Assembly: GCA_030827005.1 (NCBI GenBank)
Contig: JAVBJL010000005.1
Coordinates: 1 to 64,000 of the forward strand
DNA from: Wigglesworthia glossinidia
Lineage (GTDB): Bacteria > Pseudomonadota > Gammaproteobacteria > Enterobacterales > Enterobacteriaceae
DNA: 64,000 nucleotides
Direction of reading: 5' to 3'
The notes beneath the pieces were generated by a model, which made no database searches, was not told the DNA's origin, and worked only from the letters and a program-made list of their open reading frames with translations. Position numbers and translations under genes: made by a program. Positions 20,308-30,139 of the stretch are shown in pieces; position 1 is the stretch's first letter, and the number at the start of each line of letters is the position of its first letter.

Positions 20308-21726
20308 GTGCATATTGATAAAATAATAAATTTAATAAAGAATAAGAACATTATGTTTATTGATTTAAGATTTACAGATATCTTGGGAAAAGAACAACAT
20401 TTAACTATACCTATTCCATCAAAAAAAGAAAGATTAAATAATATTTTTAAAAACGGTAAAATATTTGATGGATCATCAATAGTAGGATGGAAAGATGTTC
20501 ATGAATCTGACGTATTATTAATGCCAGATCTCGATAAGATTCTAATTGATCCATTTTATCATAATCCAACATTAGTGATACGTTGTGATATTTTTGAATC
20601 AGATAAATCTAGAGATTATAATCGTGATCCGAGATCAATAGCTAAACGTGCTGAAAATTTTTTAAAAAAATCTGGGATTGGAGATGCAATATATTTCGGA
20701 CCAGAACCAGAATTTTTTTTATTTGATGATATTAGATTTTATACTGCAATGCATGGGTCAAAAGTCATTATTGATGACATTGAATCAGCTTGGAATACCG
20801 GAAAATATTATCCAAATGGCAACAAAGGTTACCGTCCGTATGTTAAATCAGGATACCTTCCAATTCCACCAATTGATTCTGCTCAAAACATACGTTCTTC
20901 AATGTGTGAATTTATGAAAAAAATGGATATAGAAGTAGAAGCCCACCATCATGAAGTAGCAACTTCTGGTCAAAATGAAATAGCAACTCTACATAATACA
21001 TTGACACAAAAAGCTGATGAAGTACAAATATACAAATATGTTATTCACAATACAGCATATTTATTTAAAAAAACTGCTACTTTTATGCCTAAACCAATCC
21101 GTGGAGATAACGGTTCAGGTATGCACTGCCACGTATCTATGAAAAAAAATTCAAAAAATATTTTTTTTGGAAAAGAATATGGAAATCTATCTGAACTCGC
21201 TCTTTTTTGCATTGGAGGTATTATAAAAAACGCTAAAAGCATAAATGCTTTTTCTAATCCAACTACTAATTCTTATAAAAGACTAGTTCCGGGTTATGAA
21301 GCACCAATAGTTTTATCGTATGCAATGAAAAATCGATCTGCTGCTATACGTATTCCGATATTTGACAGCCCACAATCTTGTCGATTTGAAATAAGATTTC
21401 CAGATTCTACTGCTAATCCTTATCTATTATTTTCAGCAATTTTAATGGCCTTTATAGATGGAATTCGTAATAAAATTTCTCCCGGTATTCCAGTAGAAAA
21501 AAATTTATATAATTTTTCTAAAAGCGAATTAAAGGATATGCATTGCGTTTCTTCTTCTTTGCAAGAATCAATTAATTCTTTAGACGGAAATCGTGCATTT
21601 TTACTTCAAGATCATGTGTTTACGAATGATTTTATTGATACTTATATCAAAATACGTCAAAAAGAAATTGATCAAGTACGCTCTACACCTCATCCGATAG
21701 AATTTGAATTATATTATTTAGCATAA
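20308..21726 (+). CDS. glnA: Glutamine synthetase (type I)
   Basis: GlnA makes glutamine from glutamate, ammonia and ATP in a cytoplasmic dodecamer. It is 472 aa (E. coli 469). The [11 protein letters not shown] block, the metal-binding [10 protein letters not shown] near 131-140, [14 protein letters not shown] at 211-224 and the ATP-binding [12 protein letters not shown] region are intact. The adenylylation site NLYNF, with Y401, is kept. The GTG start is chosen because AGGAG precedes it with good spacing. No sigma-54 GG-GC promoter or NtrC site is apparent, and glnL/glnG are not adjacent. It heads a neighbourhood with ydjM and asnB. Confidence 0.98.
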   Translation: MHIDKIINLIKNKNIMFIDLRFTDILGKEQHLTIPIPSKKERLNNIFKNGKIFDGSSIVGWKDVHESDVLLMPDLDKILIDPFYHNPTLVIRCDIFESDKSRDYNRDPRSIAKRAENFLKKSGIGDAIYFGPEPEFFLFDDIRFYTAMHGSKVIIDDIESAWNTGKYYPNGNKGYRPYVKSGYLPIPPIDSAQNIRSSMCEFMKKMDIEVEAHHHEVATSGQNEIATLHNTLTQKADEVQIYKYVIHNTAYLFKKTATFMPKPIRGDNGSGMHCHVSMKKNSKNIFFGKEYGNLSELALFCIGGIIKNAKSINAFSNPTTNSYKRLVPGYEAPIVLSYAMKNRSAAIRIPIFDSPQSCRFEIRFPDSTANPYLLFSAILMAFIDGIRNKISPGIPVEKNLYNFSKSELKDMHCVSSSLQESINSLDGNRAFLLQDHVFTNDFIDTYIKIRQKEIDQVRSTPHPIEFELYYLA

Positions 21727-21779
21727 TTTTTTTAAGAAATTAATAATGTACTCAAAACTATATATTTAAAAATAATATA

Positions 21780-22367
21780 ATGACGGCTCAAGGACATTTT
21801 ATATTCGGCTTATCTTGTGCAATTTTTGCAAAAAAAATAGAATTTTTTCGTATCCTATATTTAGGAGAATGGGGTCATGTAATTTCTGGATGTATATGCA
21901 CTTGTTTATTGCCTGATATAGATCATCCTGGTTCTTTTTTAGGAAGAAAAATATCTTGGATATCTACTACGATTTCTAAAATTTTTGGACATAGAGGATT
22001 TACGCACAGCTTATTTTCTTTATTATTTTTTTATATTTTGATATTTTCTATTCCATCAATACATGATGTGCTACCTTTAGATTTTTCTTACGCATTACTT
22101 CTTGGATATTTTAGTCATATATTAGCTGATACTCTCACACCATCAGGGGTTCCTATATTTTGGCCGTTAAGTAAACGGTTATGCATTCCAATATTATCTT
22201 CTAATAACTTAAAACGAGAAAAGAAATTATGTCTATTTTTTTTGCTAATTTCTATTTTATATCCTTTTGATGAATTTAGTATTTTTAAATATTTTATAGA
22301 TTTACAATTAATTAAAGACATTATAAAAAATGTTTATAATGTATTAATTGATTTTTTTAAAATTTAA
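21780..22367 (+). CDS. ydjM: Membrane-bound metal-dependent hydrolase-like protein YdjM
   Basis: YdjM is a DUF457/YdjM-family inner-membrane protein; in E. coli it is LexA-regulated and its biochemical role is unknown. The 195 aa align with E. coli YdjM throughout. MTAQGHFIFG lies at the N-terminus, CLLPDIDHPGSFLGRKISW near 41-59, FGHRGFTHSL near 68-77, and GYFSHILADTLTPSGVPIFWP near 107-127. The His/Asp-rich motifs suggest metal binding. Several hydrophobic helices lie between them. The gene is on its own, 53 bp after glnA. I see no LexA box before it. Confidence 0.9.
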   Translation: MTAQGHFIFGLSCAIFAKKIEFFRILYLGEWGHVISGCICTCLLPDIDHPGSFLGRKISWISTTISKIFGHRGFTHSLFSLLFFYILIFSIPSIHDVLPLDFSYALLLGYFSHILADTLTPSGVPIFWPLSKRLCIPILSSNNLKREKKLCLFFLLISILYPFDEFSIFKYFIDLQLIKDIIKNVYNVLIDFFKI

Positions 22368-22571
22368 TAAAATGAAGATTAATTAAATTAGTAAAATGAA
22401 AAAAAATAATATTTTTATTTTTATTTAATTTAAAAAATTTTTTAACAAATAACATCTAAATAAAGTATATAATTAAGTAAAAAATTTTCCGTAAACTCTG
22501 TTTTTTCAAGAACAAATTATCTTAAAAAATTAAAATAAATATAAGATTTTTATAAAAAAATTCGAGGGAGT

Positions 22572-24221
22572 ATGTGCGCTATATTTGGAATTTTAAATAT
22601 TAAAGAAAACTATCATATTTTAAAAAAAAAAGCACTGTATTGCTCAAGCCTAATGTCACATCGAGGCCCGGATTCAAACGGAATTTATGAGGGTAAAGAT
22701 GCAATCTTATCACATGAACGACTATCTATTATTGATATAAAACATGGACATCAACCAATTATTAATTCATCTCAAACAAGCGTATTAGTCATGAATGGAG
22801 AGATTTATAACTATAAATATATTAAAAAAAATTTTTGTTATGATTACAAATTTACTTCAAACTCAGACTGCGAAGTAGTATTAGCGTTATATGATAAATT
22901 AGGAATAAAATTTTTAGATTTATTAAATGGCATGTTTTCTTTTATTTTATACGATATACCAAAGCAACATTATCTTATAGGAAGAGATCACATTGGCATG
23001 GTTCCTTTATATATTGGATATGATATCAAAAAAAATTTATATGTATCATCAGAGATGAAAGCATTGATTCCAGTATGTAACACTATAAAGGAATTTCCTC
23101 CTAGAAGCTACCTATGGAGTCCAGATGGAGTTATCCGTCAATATTATTATAGAAAATGGTTTCAATATAAAAATATCGAATATTCTCCTTTAAATTATAA
23201 AATAATCGAACGTACATTAAAACAATCAGTCAAAATGCATTTAATTACTGATGTGCCATATGGAGTGTTATTATCCGGAGGTCTTGATTCAGCAATTATT
23301 GCATCCATAGCAAGCAAATTCATAAAACTTAAAAATAATAAAAAATCTCAGAAAAAAAAATTAAAATCATTTTCTATTGGATTATTAAATGCTCCAGATT
23401 TAATTTCTGCAAGATTATTATCTAAAAAATTAGAAACACAACATTATGAAATTATATTCAAAAAACAAGAAGGATTAGATGCCATACGCGACGTAATTTA
23501 TCATATAGAAACATATGATATTACTACAGTTAGAGCTTCAATTCCAATGTATTTAATGTCTAAAAAAATTCAATCTCAAGGTGTTAAAATGGTACTTTCC
23601 GGAGAAGGTGCAGATGAAATTTTTGGAGGATATTTGTATTTTCATTACGCACCTAATATGCAAGATTTTCACGAAGAATTAGTAAGAAAATTAAAGCTTC
23701 TGCACATATACGATTGCTTACGTGCAAATAAAGCAATGTTAGCTTGGGGAGTAGAAATTCGATTTCCATTTTTAGATAAAAATTTTTTAGACGTAGTTAT
23801 GAATATTCATCCCAAATATAAAATATGTAATAGAAAAAAAATAGAAAAATATATATTAAGAAAATCGTTTTTTAAATATCTTCCAACTACCGTTTTATGG
23901 AGACAAAAAGAACAATTTTCTGATGGAGTAGGATATACATGGATTAATAGTTTAAAAAAATTATCCGAAGAAGAAATAAGCGATAAAAAATTTTCTCAAG
24001 CACATATTCGTTTCCCATACAATACTCCCGGTTCAAAAGAAGGATATTTATACAGAGAAATTTTTGAAGAAATATTTCCAATATCCGGTGCAACAGCATG
24101 CGTTCTTAATAATCCATCAATTGCATGCTCATCGTCTACAGCATCAAAATGGTATCAATTAAAAAATATATCTCAAGATCCTTCTGGAAGATCATTAAAT
24201 ATACATAAATCTAGATCTTAA
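22572..24221 (+). CDS. asnB: Asparagine synthetase B (glutamine-hydrolysing)
   Basis: AsnB converts aspartate to asparagine using glutamine and ATP. The 549 aa compare with 554 in E. coli. The N-terminal class II amidotransferase domain begins MCAIFGI with the nucleophile C2 and includes SHRGPDSNGIY at 29-39 and NGEIYNY at 75-81. The synthetase domain carries the pyrophosphate loop SGGLDS at 235-240 and SGEGADEIFGGY near 343. A strong GAGGGAG ribosome-binding site precedes the ATG. The neighbouring tRNA Met-Leu-Gln cluster repeats the E. coli order after asnB. GlnA nearby supplies its nitrogen donor. Confidence 0.98.
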   Translation: MCAIFGILNIKENYHILKKKALYCSSLMSHRGPDSNGIYEGKDAILSHERLSIIDIKHGHQPIINSSQTSVLVMNGEIYNYKYIKKNFCYDYKFTSNSDCEVVLALYDKLGIKFLDLLNGMFSFILYDIPKQHYLIGRDHIGMVPLYIGYDIKKNLYVSSEMKALIPVCNTIKEFPPRSYLWSPDGVIRQYYYRKWFQYKNIEYSPLNYKIIERTLKQSVKMHLITDVPYGVLLSGGLDSAIIASIASKFIKLKNNKKSQKKKLKSFSIGLLNAPDLISARLLSKKLETQHYEIIFKKQEGLDAIRDVIYHIETYDITTVRASIPMYLMSKKIQSQGVKMVLSGEGADEIFGGYLYFHYAPNMQDFHEELVRKLKLLHIYDCLRANKAMLAWGVEIRFPFLDKNFLDVVMNIHPKYKICNRKKIEKYILRKSFFKYLPTTVLWRQKEQFSDGVGYTWINSLKKLSEEEISDKKFSQAHIRFPYNTPGSKEGYLYREIFEEIFPISGATACVLNNPSIACSSSTASKWYQLKNISQDPSGRSLNIHKSRS

Positions 24222-24278
24222 AAATCTACACCTTGATCGTATTATTTTTATTTTTTACTTAAAAAATCAAAAAACTAG

Positions 24279-24313
24279 TTGACTCTTACACAACTACCGC
24301 GCATAATGCGCCC
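24279..24313 (+). promoter_or_regulatory. Stable-RNA promoter of the tRNA Met-Leu-Gln cluster
   Basis: TTGACT at 24279-24284 and CATAAT at 24302-24307 are separated by exactly 17 bp. A GC-rich discriminator GCGCCC at 24308-24313 follows directly, and the first tRNA begins 5 bp later. A GC-rich discriminator is typical of stringently controlled stable-RNA promoters in enterobacteria and stands out sharply in this AT-rich DNA. Confidence 0.8.
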
Positions 24314-24317
24314 TGAT

Positions 24318-24391
24318 GGCTACGTAGCTTAGTTGGTTAGAGCACGGCACTCATAACGCCGAGGTCACAGGTTCAAATCCTGTCGTAGCTA
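24318..24391 (+). tRNA. metT: tRNA-Met (elongator, CAT anticodon)
   Basis: The sequence is close to E. coli elongator tRNA-Met and lies where metT lies relative to asnB; the anticodon CAT is at 24352-24354. The alternative, lysidine-modified tRNA-Ile2, fits worse. The acceptor pairs GGCTACG with CGTAGCT, leaving a G1-U72 wobble. In the anticodon stem position 31 (A, 24349) faces 39 (C, 24357), a mismatch where E. coli has A-U. CCA is not encoded. Confidence 0.93.
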
Positions 24392-24395
24392 GTTT

Positions 24396-24477
24396 GCGGA
24401 AGTGGCGAAATCGGTAGACGCACCAGATTTAGGATCTGGCACCTAAAAGTATGCGAGTTCAAGTCTCGCCTTCCGCA
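24396..24477 (+). tRNA. leuW: tRNA-Leu (TAG anticodon)
   Basis: A class II tRNA with acceptor GCGGAAG/CTTCCGC, a long variable arm and anticodon TAG at 24430-24432 in the loop TTTAGGA. It matches E. coli leuW in sequence and in its place between tRNA-Met and tRNA-Gln. CCA is not encoded. Confidence 0.96.
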
Positions 24478-24483
24478 TGAATT

Positions 24484-24554
24484 TGGGGCATAGCCAAGAG
24501 GAAAGGCAGCGGGTTTTGATCCCGCGATCCCAGGTTCGAATCCTGGTGCCCCAG
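24484..24554 (+). tRNA. glnU: tRNA-Gln (TTG anticodon)
   Basis: Acceptor TGGGGCA/TGCCCCA with discriminator G and anticodon TTG at 24516-24518. It resembles E. coli glnU, which also follows leuW. The E. coli duplicates (glnW, metU, glnV, glnX) are absent, leaving one tRNA of each kind. CCA is not encoded. Its 3' end is 23 bp from the convergent SMR transporter gene. Confidence 0.96.
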
Positions 24555-24577
24555 ATAATACGATATGTATTTATCAT

Positions 24578-24919
24578 TTAAGAAATTTCTTTAAAAAATA
24601 TTGAAAAAATATTCATTGTAAATATTCCTGATATTATCAATACAATTCCAAAAATTTCTATTAAATTTAGTTTTTGATTATATAAAAAATATCCCAACAA
24701 AGTTACAAATAAAATTCCAAGCCCAGACCATAAAGCATATGCTATGCCAATGGGAATATTTTTTAAAGCTAACGATAAAAAAAATGAGGAAGAGATATAT
24801 CCTATAAAAACTAAAATGGAAGGAAAAATTTTTGTAAATCCTTCTGACAATTTTACAAAAGAAGTAGCAAAAACTTCAGAAAGGATAGCAATAAATAAAT
24901 ATAAATAAGATATTATCAT
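24578..24919 (-). CDS. Small multidrug resistance (SMR) family transporter, EmrE-like
   Basis: A four-helix SMR-family membrane protein, in E. coli a proton-coupled exporter of cationic compounds. From the ATG at 24919 it has 113 aa (EmrE 110). Four hydrophobic helices lie at about 4-22, 32-50, 57-76 and 86-104. The essential membrane-embedded glutamate is E15 in LSEVFATS, and the GIAYALWSGLG signature near 61-71 is intact. The frame extends to a TTG at 24931, but the ATG gives the family length and is preferred. It could be EmrE itself or another SMR member; its symbiotic substrate is unknown. Confidence 0.85.
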   Translation of the reverse strand: MIISYLYLFIAILSEVFATSFVKLSEGFTKIFPSILVFIGYISSSFFLSLALKNIPIGIAYALWSGLGILFVTLLGYFLYNQKLNLIEIFGIVLIISGIFTMNIFSIFFKEIS

Positions 24920-25032
24920 AAAAAATAACAATAAATGATATTTGTTTTCAAGTTAACATACTTTAGTTTTTTATTAAATATAAAACATATATTTAGGCGT
25001 ACTATAAAGTATTAATTGAAAAAAATGTGATT

Positions 25033-25812
25033 TTAAAAATTAATATTTTTTAAAAATTTTTTAATAATTTGAAAAAATAATTTTGGATGTGAAATAAATG
25101 GAGCATGAGAAGCTTCAGGTATAATAAAATCAAAATTATTTGTTTGATATAGTTTTTTAATTATAGGAATTGATTTTTTTGGTATTAAAACATCTAAGCT
25201 ACCATAAATTTTTAAAATAGGTATCTTTAAATGCTTTAAAGAATAACGTAAATCTGTATTTTTTAATATTTTTAATCCAGAAATTAAAGTACGAAATGAT
25301 GGCTCAGGTTGATCAAAAAAATTATCTTTTAATTTTCGTATATTACGGATTTGTTTTTTTGCACCTAATAATTGAATACTAAAAAATCGATTCATTGTAT
25401 TTTTAAAATTATCTTTTAGTTGTAATGCGAAATTATTTAAAATTTTTATTTTTATTCCGGGCCAGCTTTTTTTTTCACAAAAACAAGGAGAGGAGCATAT
25501 AACAATTAATCCATGAAATTTTTCAGGATTTTGGATAATAGCTTTAGTTGCTATTAATCCTCCTAAAGACCATCCAATTAAAATTGACTGATTTGGAGAA
25601 TGATATGAAATAATATCTATAATATCTTTAAGTGAATATTTAAAAAAATTTCTATTTTTTCCATATCCTGGAAGATCAACAATATGTAACTTAAAATTGT
25701 CAGAATAGTATGGAATAATTCCGGACCAAATTTGTGCATTAAAACCCCATCCGTGTAAAAAAATAATATTTTTACTTCCTGATCCAATTGTTTGCCAGAA
25801 AAATGATTTCAT
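25033..25812 (-). CDS. bioH: Pimeloyl-[ACP] methyl ester carboxylesterase BioH
   Basis: BioH is an alpha/beta hydrolase that frees pimeloyl-ACP from its methyl ester in early biotin synthesis. I choose the ATG at 25812 over the frame-extending TTG at 25836: AGGAG lies 8 bp before it, and the resulting 259 aa match E. coli (256). With this start the catalytic serine in GWSLGG is S82 and the aspartate in GSLDVLIP is D207, exactly as in E. coli; the histidine in ASHAPF is H236. FLHGWGFNAQIW near residues 18-29 is also diagnostic. Biotin is needed by AccB. Other bio genes are not in the window. Confidence 0.93.
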   Translation of the reverse strand: MKSFFWQTIGSGSKNIIFLHGWGFNAQIWSGIIPYYSDNFKLHIVDLPGYGKNRNFFKYSLKDIIDIISYHSPNQSILIGWSLGGLIATKAIIQNPEKFHGLIVICSSPCFCEKKSWPGIKIKILNNFALQLKDNFKNTMNRFFSIQLLGAKKQIRNIRKLKDNFFDQPEPSFRTLISGLKILKNTDLRYSLKHLKIPILKIYGSLDVLIPKKSIPIIKKLYQTNNFDFIIPEASHAPFISHPKLFFQIIKKFLKNINF

Positions 25813-26115
25813 GAGATAACTCCTAATGTTTTTCAAATAATTTTAATTTTTATTTTTAGGTGAAAATATTCAAAACAATAATATTTTATAAAAATATAGG
25901 ATATAATCCAAAAAAAACATAATGAAATTGTTTCATATTAATGAATTTTAAAAAAAAATAATTCAAATAAATAATAGAAAATATGAATAATTTTTTTATA
26001 TATGCCATACTATTTACAGTTTAATATAGATTATTTGTTGATAAAATAAATAAATTAAATACAATATAAATTTTTATTAAATAATTTTTAATACTGTAAT
26101 AAATTTAGGAAAAGT
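25813..26115. other. Divergent intergenic region bioH / hemF
   Basis: 303 bp of AT-rich sequence without ORFs or RNA genes I can recognise. It must contain divergent promoters, but no -35/-10 pair stands out from the background. Confidence 0.5.
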
Positions 26116-27030
26116 ATGAATGAATATAATTTTCAATTAGTTTTATCTTTTTTTTCAAAATTACAAAACAAAATTTGTGACACCTTAATACAAGTAGACA
26201 ACCACTCTGTATTTAAAAAAGATATTTGGAGTAAAAAAAACTGTCAAGGCGATACTAGAATTTTAAAAAATGGAAAAATATTTGAAAAAGCAAGTGTAAG
26301 TACTTCAGATATTTCCGGAAATTCGTTACCAAATACATCTACAAATAAAAATAAAAATTTTTTAAATTGTTTGTATCGAGCTACTGGAATTTCAGTGATA
26401 GTGCATCCTAAAAATCCTTACATTCCTACCAGCCACTTGAATCTTCGTTTTTTTTTGGTTTATGATTCGCAAAATCTTCTAAAATGGTGGTTTGGAGGAG
26501 GTTTTGATTTAACACCGTATTACGGGTTTACAGAAGATGTAGTACATTGGCATCAAACTGCTGAACAAATATGTCGTCCTTTTGGGGTAGATTTGTATAA
26601 AAAATATAAAAAATGGTGCGATGATTATTTTTTCATTAAACATCGTAATGAGCCGAGAGGAATTGGAGGGTTATTTTTTGATGATGTAAATAAACCAAAT
26701 TTTCATCATGTTTTTTCTTTTACTAAATCGGTTGGAGATGGTTATATTAAAGCTTATTTACCGATAGTTAATTTAAGAAAATCCTATACGTGGAGCAAAC
26801 GTGAACGTGACTTTCAATTATATAGACGTAGTAGATACGTAGAGTTTAATCTATTACTAGATAGAGGTACTATATTTGGGATTCAATCTCAAGGAAGAAT
26901 TGAATCTATACTATCTTCTATGCCTCCAATAGTAAAATGGAAATATAATTGGAAGCCTCGTCCAAAAAGTCAGGAGAGTAAATTATACACTGATTTTTTA
27001 CCTGTTAAAAATTGGATTAATAAAAATTAA
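26116..27030 (+). CDS. hemF: Oxygen-dependent coproporphyrinogen III oxidase
   Basis: HemF oxidatively decarboxylates coproporphyrinogen III to protoporphyrinogen IX in heme synthesis, using O2. It is 304 aa (E. coli 299). Diagnostic segments are intact: SVIVHPKNPYIPTSHLNLR near 92-110, WWFGGGFDLTPYYGF near 123-137, HRNEPRGIGGLFFDD near 175-189, and the C-terminal VEFNLLLDRGTIFGIQ near 237-252. The conserved histidines of these blocks are present. GGAAAAGT precedes the ATG. No other heme genes are nearby, as in enterobacteria where hemF is isolated. The requirement for O2 suggests an aerobic niche. Confidence 0.97.
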   Translation: MNEYNFQLVLSFFSKLQNKICDTLIQVDNHSVFKKDIWSKKNCQGDTRILKNGKIFEKASVSTSDISGNSLPNTSTNKNKNFLNCLYRATGISVIVHPKNPYIPTSHLNLRFFLVYDSQNLLKWWFGGGFDLTPYYGFTEDVVHWHQTAEQICRPFGVDLYKKYKKWCDDYFFIKHRNEPRGIGGLFFDDVNKPNFHHVFSFTKSVGDGYIKAYLPIVNLRKSYTWSKRERDFQLYRRSRYVEFNLLLDRGTIFGIQSQGRIESILSSMPPIVKWKYNWKPRPKSQESKLYTDFLPVKNWINKN

Positions 27031-27161
27031 AATAAATTAATTACAGTAAATATATGATAAAATTTTTATATATTCATATGTGCAAATAATTTTGCTAAAA
27101 ATGTTCTAGGTTCTAAATACATTTTGATTTATTTTAAATCACCATATTTTATGGAAAATAT

Positions 27162-28112
27162 ATGAATCAATTAAATAATATTAAAAAATTTACTAATATT
27201 GCAATAGATACCGGAAATCTTGAATTAATTGCAAAGTATTCACCGAAAGATGTAACTACAAATCCATCTCTAATATGTAAAGAGGTACAGTCTCACATAT
27301 ATCAAGAATTTGTTAATGATGCAATATATTACGCAAACAAAAAAGGTGGAAACAAAAAAATACGCCTAATAAACGCTAATGATAAATTATTTGTTAATAT
27401 AAGCAAAGAAATTTTGAAATTAATCTCTGGACATGTTTCTATTGAATTAGATGTACGGTTATCTTTTGATTATTTAGCATTAATTAAAAGAGCTAAAAAA
27501 ATAATATCTTTATGCAAAAATTGTGGAATAGAAAAAAGTCGAATTTTAATTAAATTAGCAGCTACATGGGAGGGTATTAAAGCTGCAGAAACATTGGAAA
27601 AATCTGGAATAAATTGTAATTTAACATTAATTTTTTCACTTATTCAGGCTAGAGCTTGCGCAGAAGCACGAGTATATCTTATTTCTCCATTTATAGGTAG
27701 AGTATCAGATTGGTATGTGAAAAATAAAAAAATAAAAAGTAATAATTTATATTTAGATCCAGGAATAAAATTAGCATATAAAATTTATAATTTTTATAGA
27801 CAAAGAAATTATAAAACTATAATGATGGGGGCGAGTTTTAGAAATTTAGAACAAATTTACTCACTAGTTGGATATGATGCAATAACTATTTCTCCGATTT
27901 TTTTCGAACAATTAAATTGTATAAAAAAATCTAAAATATATGTTTTACCAAAAATAAACTCTAATTTAAATAGAATTAAAAATTTATCTGAAGCTAAATT
28001 TCGTTGGCAATATAACTGTAATACAATTGCTATAGAAAAATTATCAGAAGGAATTCGTTTATTTTTTAATGACCAAAAAAAAATAGACAATTTTCTTTCA
28101 AAATATTTATAA
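27162..28112 (+). CDS. talA: Transaldolase
   Basis: The enzyme transfers a dihydroxyacetone unit between sugar phosphates in the non-oxidative pentose phosphate pathway. It is 316 aa, as E. coli TalA (316; TalB 317). The N-terminal [20 protein letters not shown] and TTNPSL blocks, the Schiff-base lysine in [11 protein letters not shown] near 129-139, and [17 protein letters not shown] near 154-170 are present. tkt follows after 8 bp. The talA-tktB pairing in E. coli suggests these are talA and tktB, though paralogue naming is uncertain in a genome with one copy. Confidence 0.96.
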   Translation: MNQLNNIKKFTNIAIDTGNLELIAKYSPKDVTTNPSLICKEVQSHIYQEFVNDAIYYANKKGGNKKIRLINANDKLFVNISKEILKLISGHVSIELDVRLSFDYLALIKRAKKIISLCKNCGIEKSRILIKLAATWEGIKAAETLEKSGINCNLTLIFSLIQARACAEARVYLISPFIGRVSDWYVKNKKIKSNNLYLDPGIKLAYKIYNFYRQRNYKTIMMGASFRNLEQIYSLVGYDAITISPIFFEQLNCIKKSKIYVLPKINSNLNRIKNLSEAKFRWQYNCNTIAIEKLSEGIRLFFNDQKKIDNFLSKYL

Positions 28113-28120
28113 GGTTTAAA

Positions 28121-30127
28121 ATGAAAATTTCTAAACAAATTTTGGCAAATGCGATTCGAGTGCTGAGCATGGATATGGTGCAAAATGCAAATTCTGGACA
28201 TCCAGGTGCTCCAATGGGTATGGCTGACATCGCAGAAGTTTTATGGAGAAAGTATTTAAAACATAATCCTAAAAATCCTAGATGGATAAATAGAGATCGT
28301 TTTGTTTTATCAAATGGTCATGCATCAGCGTTAATTTACAGTGTTTTACATCTTTTAGGATATAACATATCTATAAAAGATTTAAAAAATTTTCGCAAAA
28401 TACATTCAAAAACCCCTGGTCATCCTGAATTTAAAGTCTCAGATGGAATTGAAATGACTACCGGTCCACTAGGACAAGGAATAGCAAGCGCCATAGGATT
28501 AGCAATCAGTGAAAAAGTTTTATCTGCGCAATTTAACCGTCCAAATTTTAATATTATTGACCATCATACATATGTGTTTCTTGGAGACGGTTGTATGATG
28601 GAAGGAATTTCTCATGAAGCATGTTCTTTAGCGGGAAATATGAATTTGGGAAAATTGATAGCAATATATGATAATAATAGTATCTCGATCGATGGAAATA
28701 TAAAAAATTGGTTTGATGATGATACAGCAACTAGATTTGAATCATATGGATGGCATGTAATTCGTAATGTTGATGGACATAATTCTAAATGCATTGATTC
28801 GGCAATTCAAGAAGCGATTCATGAAATCAAAAAACCTTCTTTATTAATATGTGATACAATTATTGGTTTTGGTTCTCCAGGTAAATCTGGAAGTAATTTA
28901 TCACATGGTGCACCATTAGGTGAAATAGAAATATTAGATACAAGAAAACAATTAAAATGGAAGTATTCCCCATTTATCATTCCAGAAGAAATTTATAATG
29001 CTTGGAATGCAGTAAGTTCAGGAAAAAAATATGAATCTATATGGAATAAAAAATTTTACGAATATACGTGTGCTCATCCGGAATTAAGCAAGGAATTAAT
29101 GAGAAGATTAAATCGAATATTACCTAAAAGTTGGAAAAATCAAGTTAACAATATAATAATTGATATACAAAAAGAGAACTATAATACTGCTACTCGACAA
29201 TCTTCTAAAAATTTTTTAGAAAAAGTTAGTGCTATATTGCCAGAATTTATTGGGGGATCTGCCGATCTAACACCAAGCACATTAACACAATTATCGCGTT
29301 CCATATCGATTAAATCGAATATGTCTGGAAATTATATTCACTATGGGGCAAGAGAATTTGGAATGACATCAATTGCTAATGGAATAGCAATTTATGGTGG
29401 ATTTATACCTTATACTGCAACATTTTTAATATTTATGGAATATGCTATTAATGCAGTACGTATGGCTGCATTAATGAAAGCTAAGCATATTATGTTATAT
29501 ACTCATGATTCCATTGGGTTAGGAGAAGATGGACCTACGCATCAACCAATAGAACAACTAAATCATTTAAGAATTATTCCAAATTTAAGCGTCTGGCGTC
29601 CATGTGATCAGGTAGAAACAGCATTTTCATGGAAGCATGCAATAGAAAGGAACGGCCCAACAGCAATTGTATTAACTCGTCAAAACGTGATAAAACAACA
29701 TAGAAATACCGAACAATTAAAAAATATTTCAAAAGGCGGATATATTTTAAAAGAATCTATAAACAAACCTAAATTAATTTTAATTTCTACTGGATCTGAA
29801 GTACAAATTGCTGTTCGTGCATATGAGATATTATCAAATGATGGATATCAAATACGCGTAGTCTCATTGCCATGCACAGATTTATTTGAATCTCAAAGCG
29901 AAGAGTATCGAGAGTTAGTATTACCAAAAATAGTAAATTTACGTATTGCAATAGAGGCAGGAGTATCAAATTTTTGGCATAAATATACTGGATCATATGG
30001 AATGGTTATTGGAATAGATACATTCGGAAAGTCTGGATCTGAAAAAGATTTGTTTAATTTTTTTAAAATTACTGTCGATAATGTTATTAATCAGGCAAAA
30101 ATTCTTATCAAAAAAAGTAAATTTTAA
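28121..30127 (+). CDS. tktB: Transketolase
   Basis: This thiamine-diphosphate enzyme moves two-carbon units in the pentose phosphate pathway, supplying erythrose-4-phosphate for chorismate and ribose-5-phosphate for nucleotides. The 668 aa match E. coli TktB (667). Visible blocks are the N-terminal [14 protein letters not shown] near 26-39, the ThDP motif beginning [13 protein letters not shown] near 155-167, and the pyrimidine-domain [15 protein letters not shown] near 408-422. [10 protein letters not shown] near 471 is also present. An AAGG Shine-Dalgarno overlaps the 3' end of talA. Both genes are on the plus strand and form one unit. Confidence 0.98.
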   Translation: MKISKQILANAIRVLSMDMVQNANSGHPGAPMGMADIAEVLWRKYLKHNPKNPRWINRDRFVLSNGHASALIYSVLHLLGYNISIKDLKNFRKIHSKTPGHPEFKVSDGIEMTTGPLGQGIASAIGLAISEKVLSAQFNRPNFNIIDHHTYVFLGDGCMMEGISHEACSLAGNMNLGKLIAIYDNNSISIDGNIKNWFDDDTATRFESYGWHVIRNVDGHNSKCIDSAIQEAIHEIKKPSLLICDTIIGFGSPGKSGSNLSHGAPLGEIEILDTRKQLKWKYSPFIIPEEIYNAWNAVSSGKKYESIWNKKFYEYTCAHPELSKELMRRLNRILPKSWKNQVNNIIIDIQKENYNTATRQSSKNFLEKVSAILPEFIGGSADLTPSTLTQLSRSISIKSNMSGNYIHYGAREFGMTSIANGIAIYGGFIPYTATFLIFMEYAINAVRMAALMKAKHIMLYTHDSIGLGEDGPTHQPIEQLNHLRIIPNLSVWRPCDQVETAFSWKHAIERNGPTAIVLTRQNVIKQHRNTEQLKNISKGGYILKESINKPKLILISTGSEVQIAVRAYEILSNDGYQIRVVSLPCTDLFESQSEEYRELVLPKIVNLRIAIEAGVSNFWHKYTGSYGMVIGIDTFGKSGSEKDLFNFFKITVDNVINQAKILIKKSKF

Positions 30128-30139
30128 ATAAATCAATAA

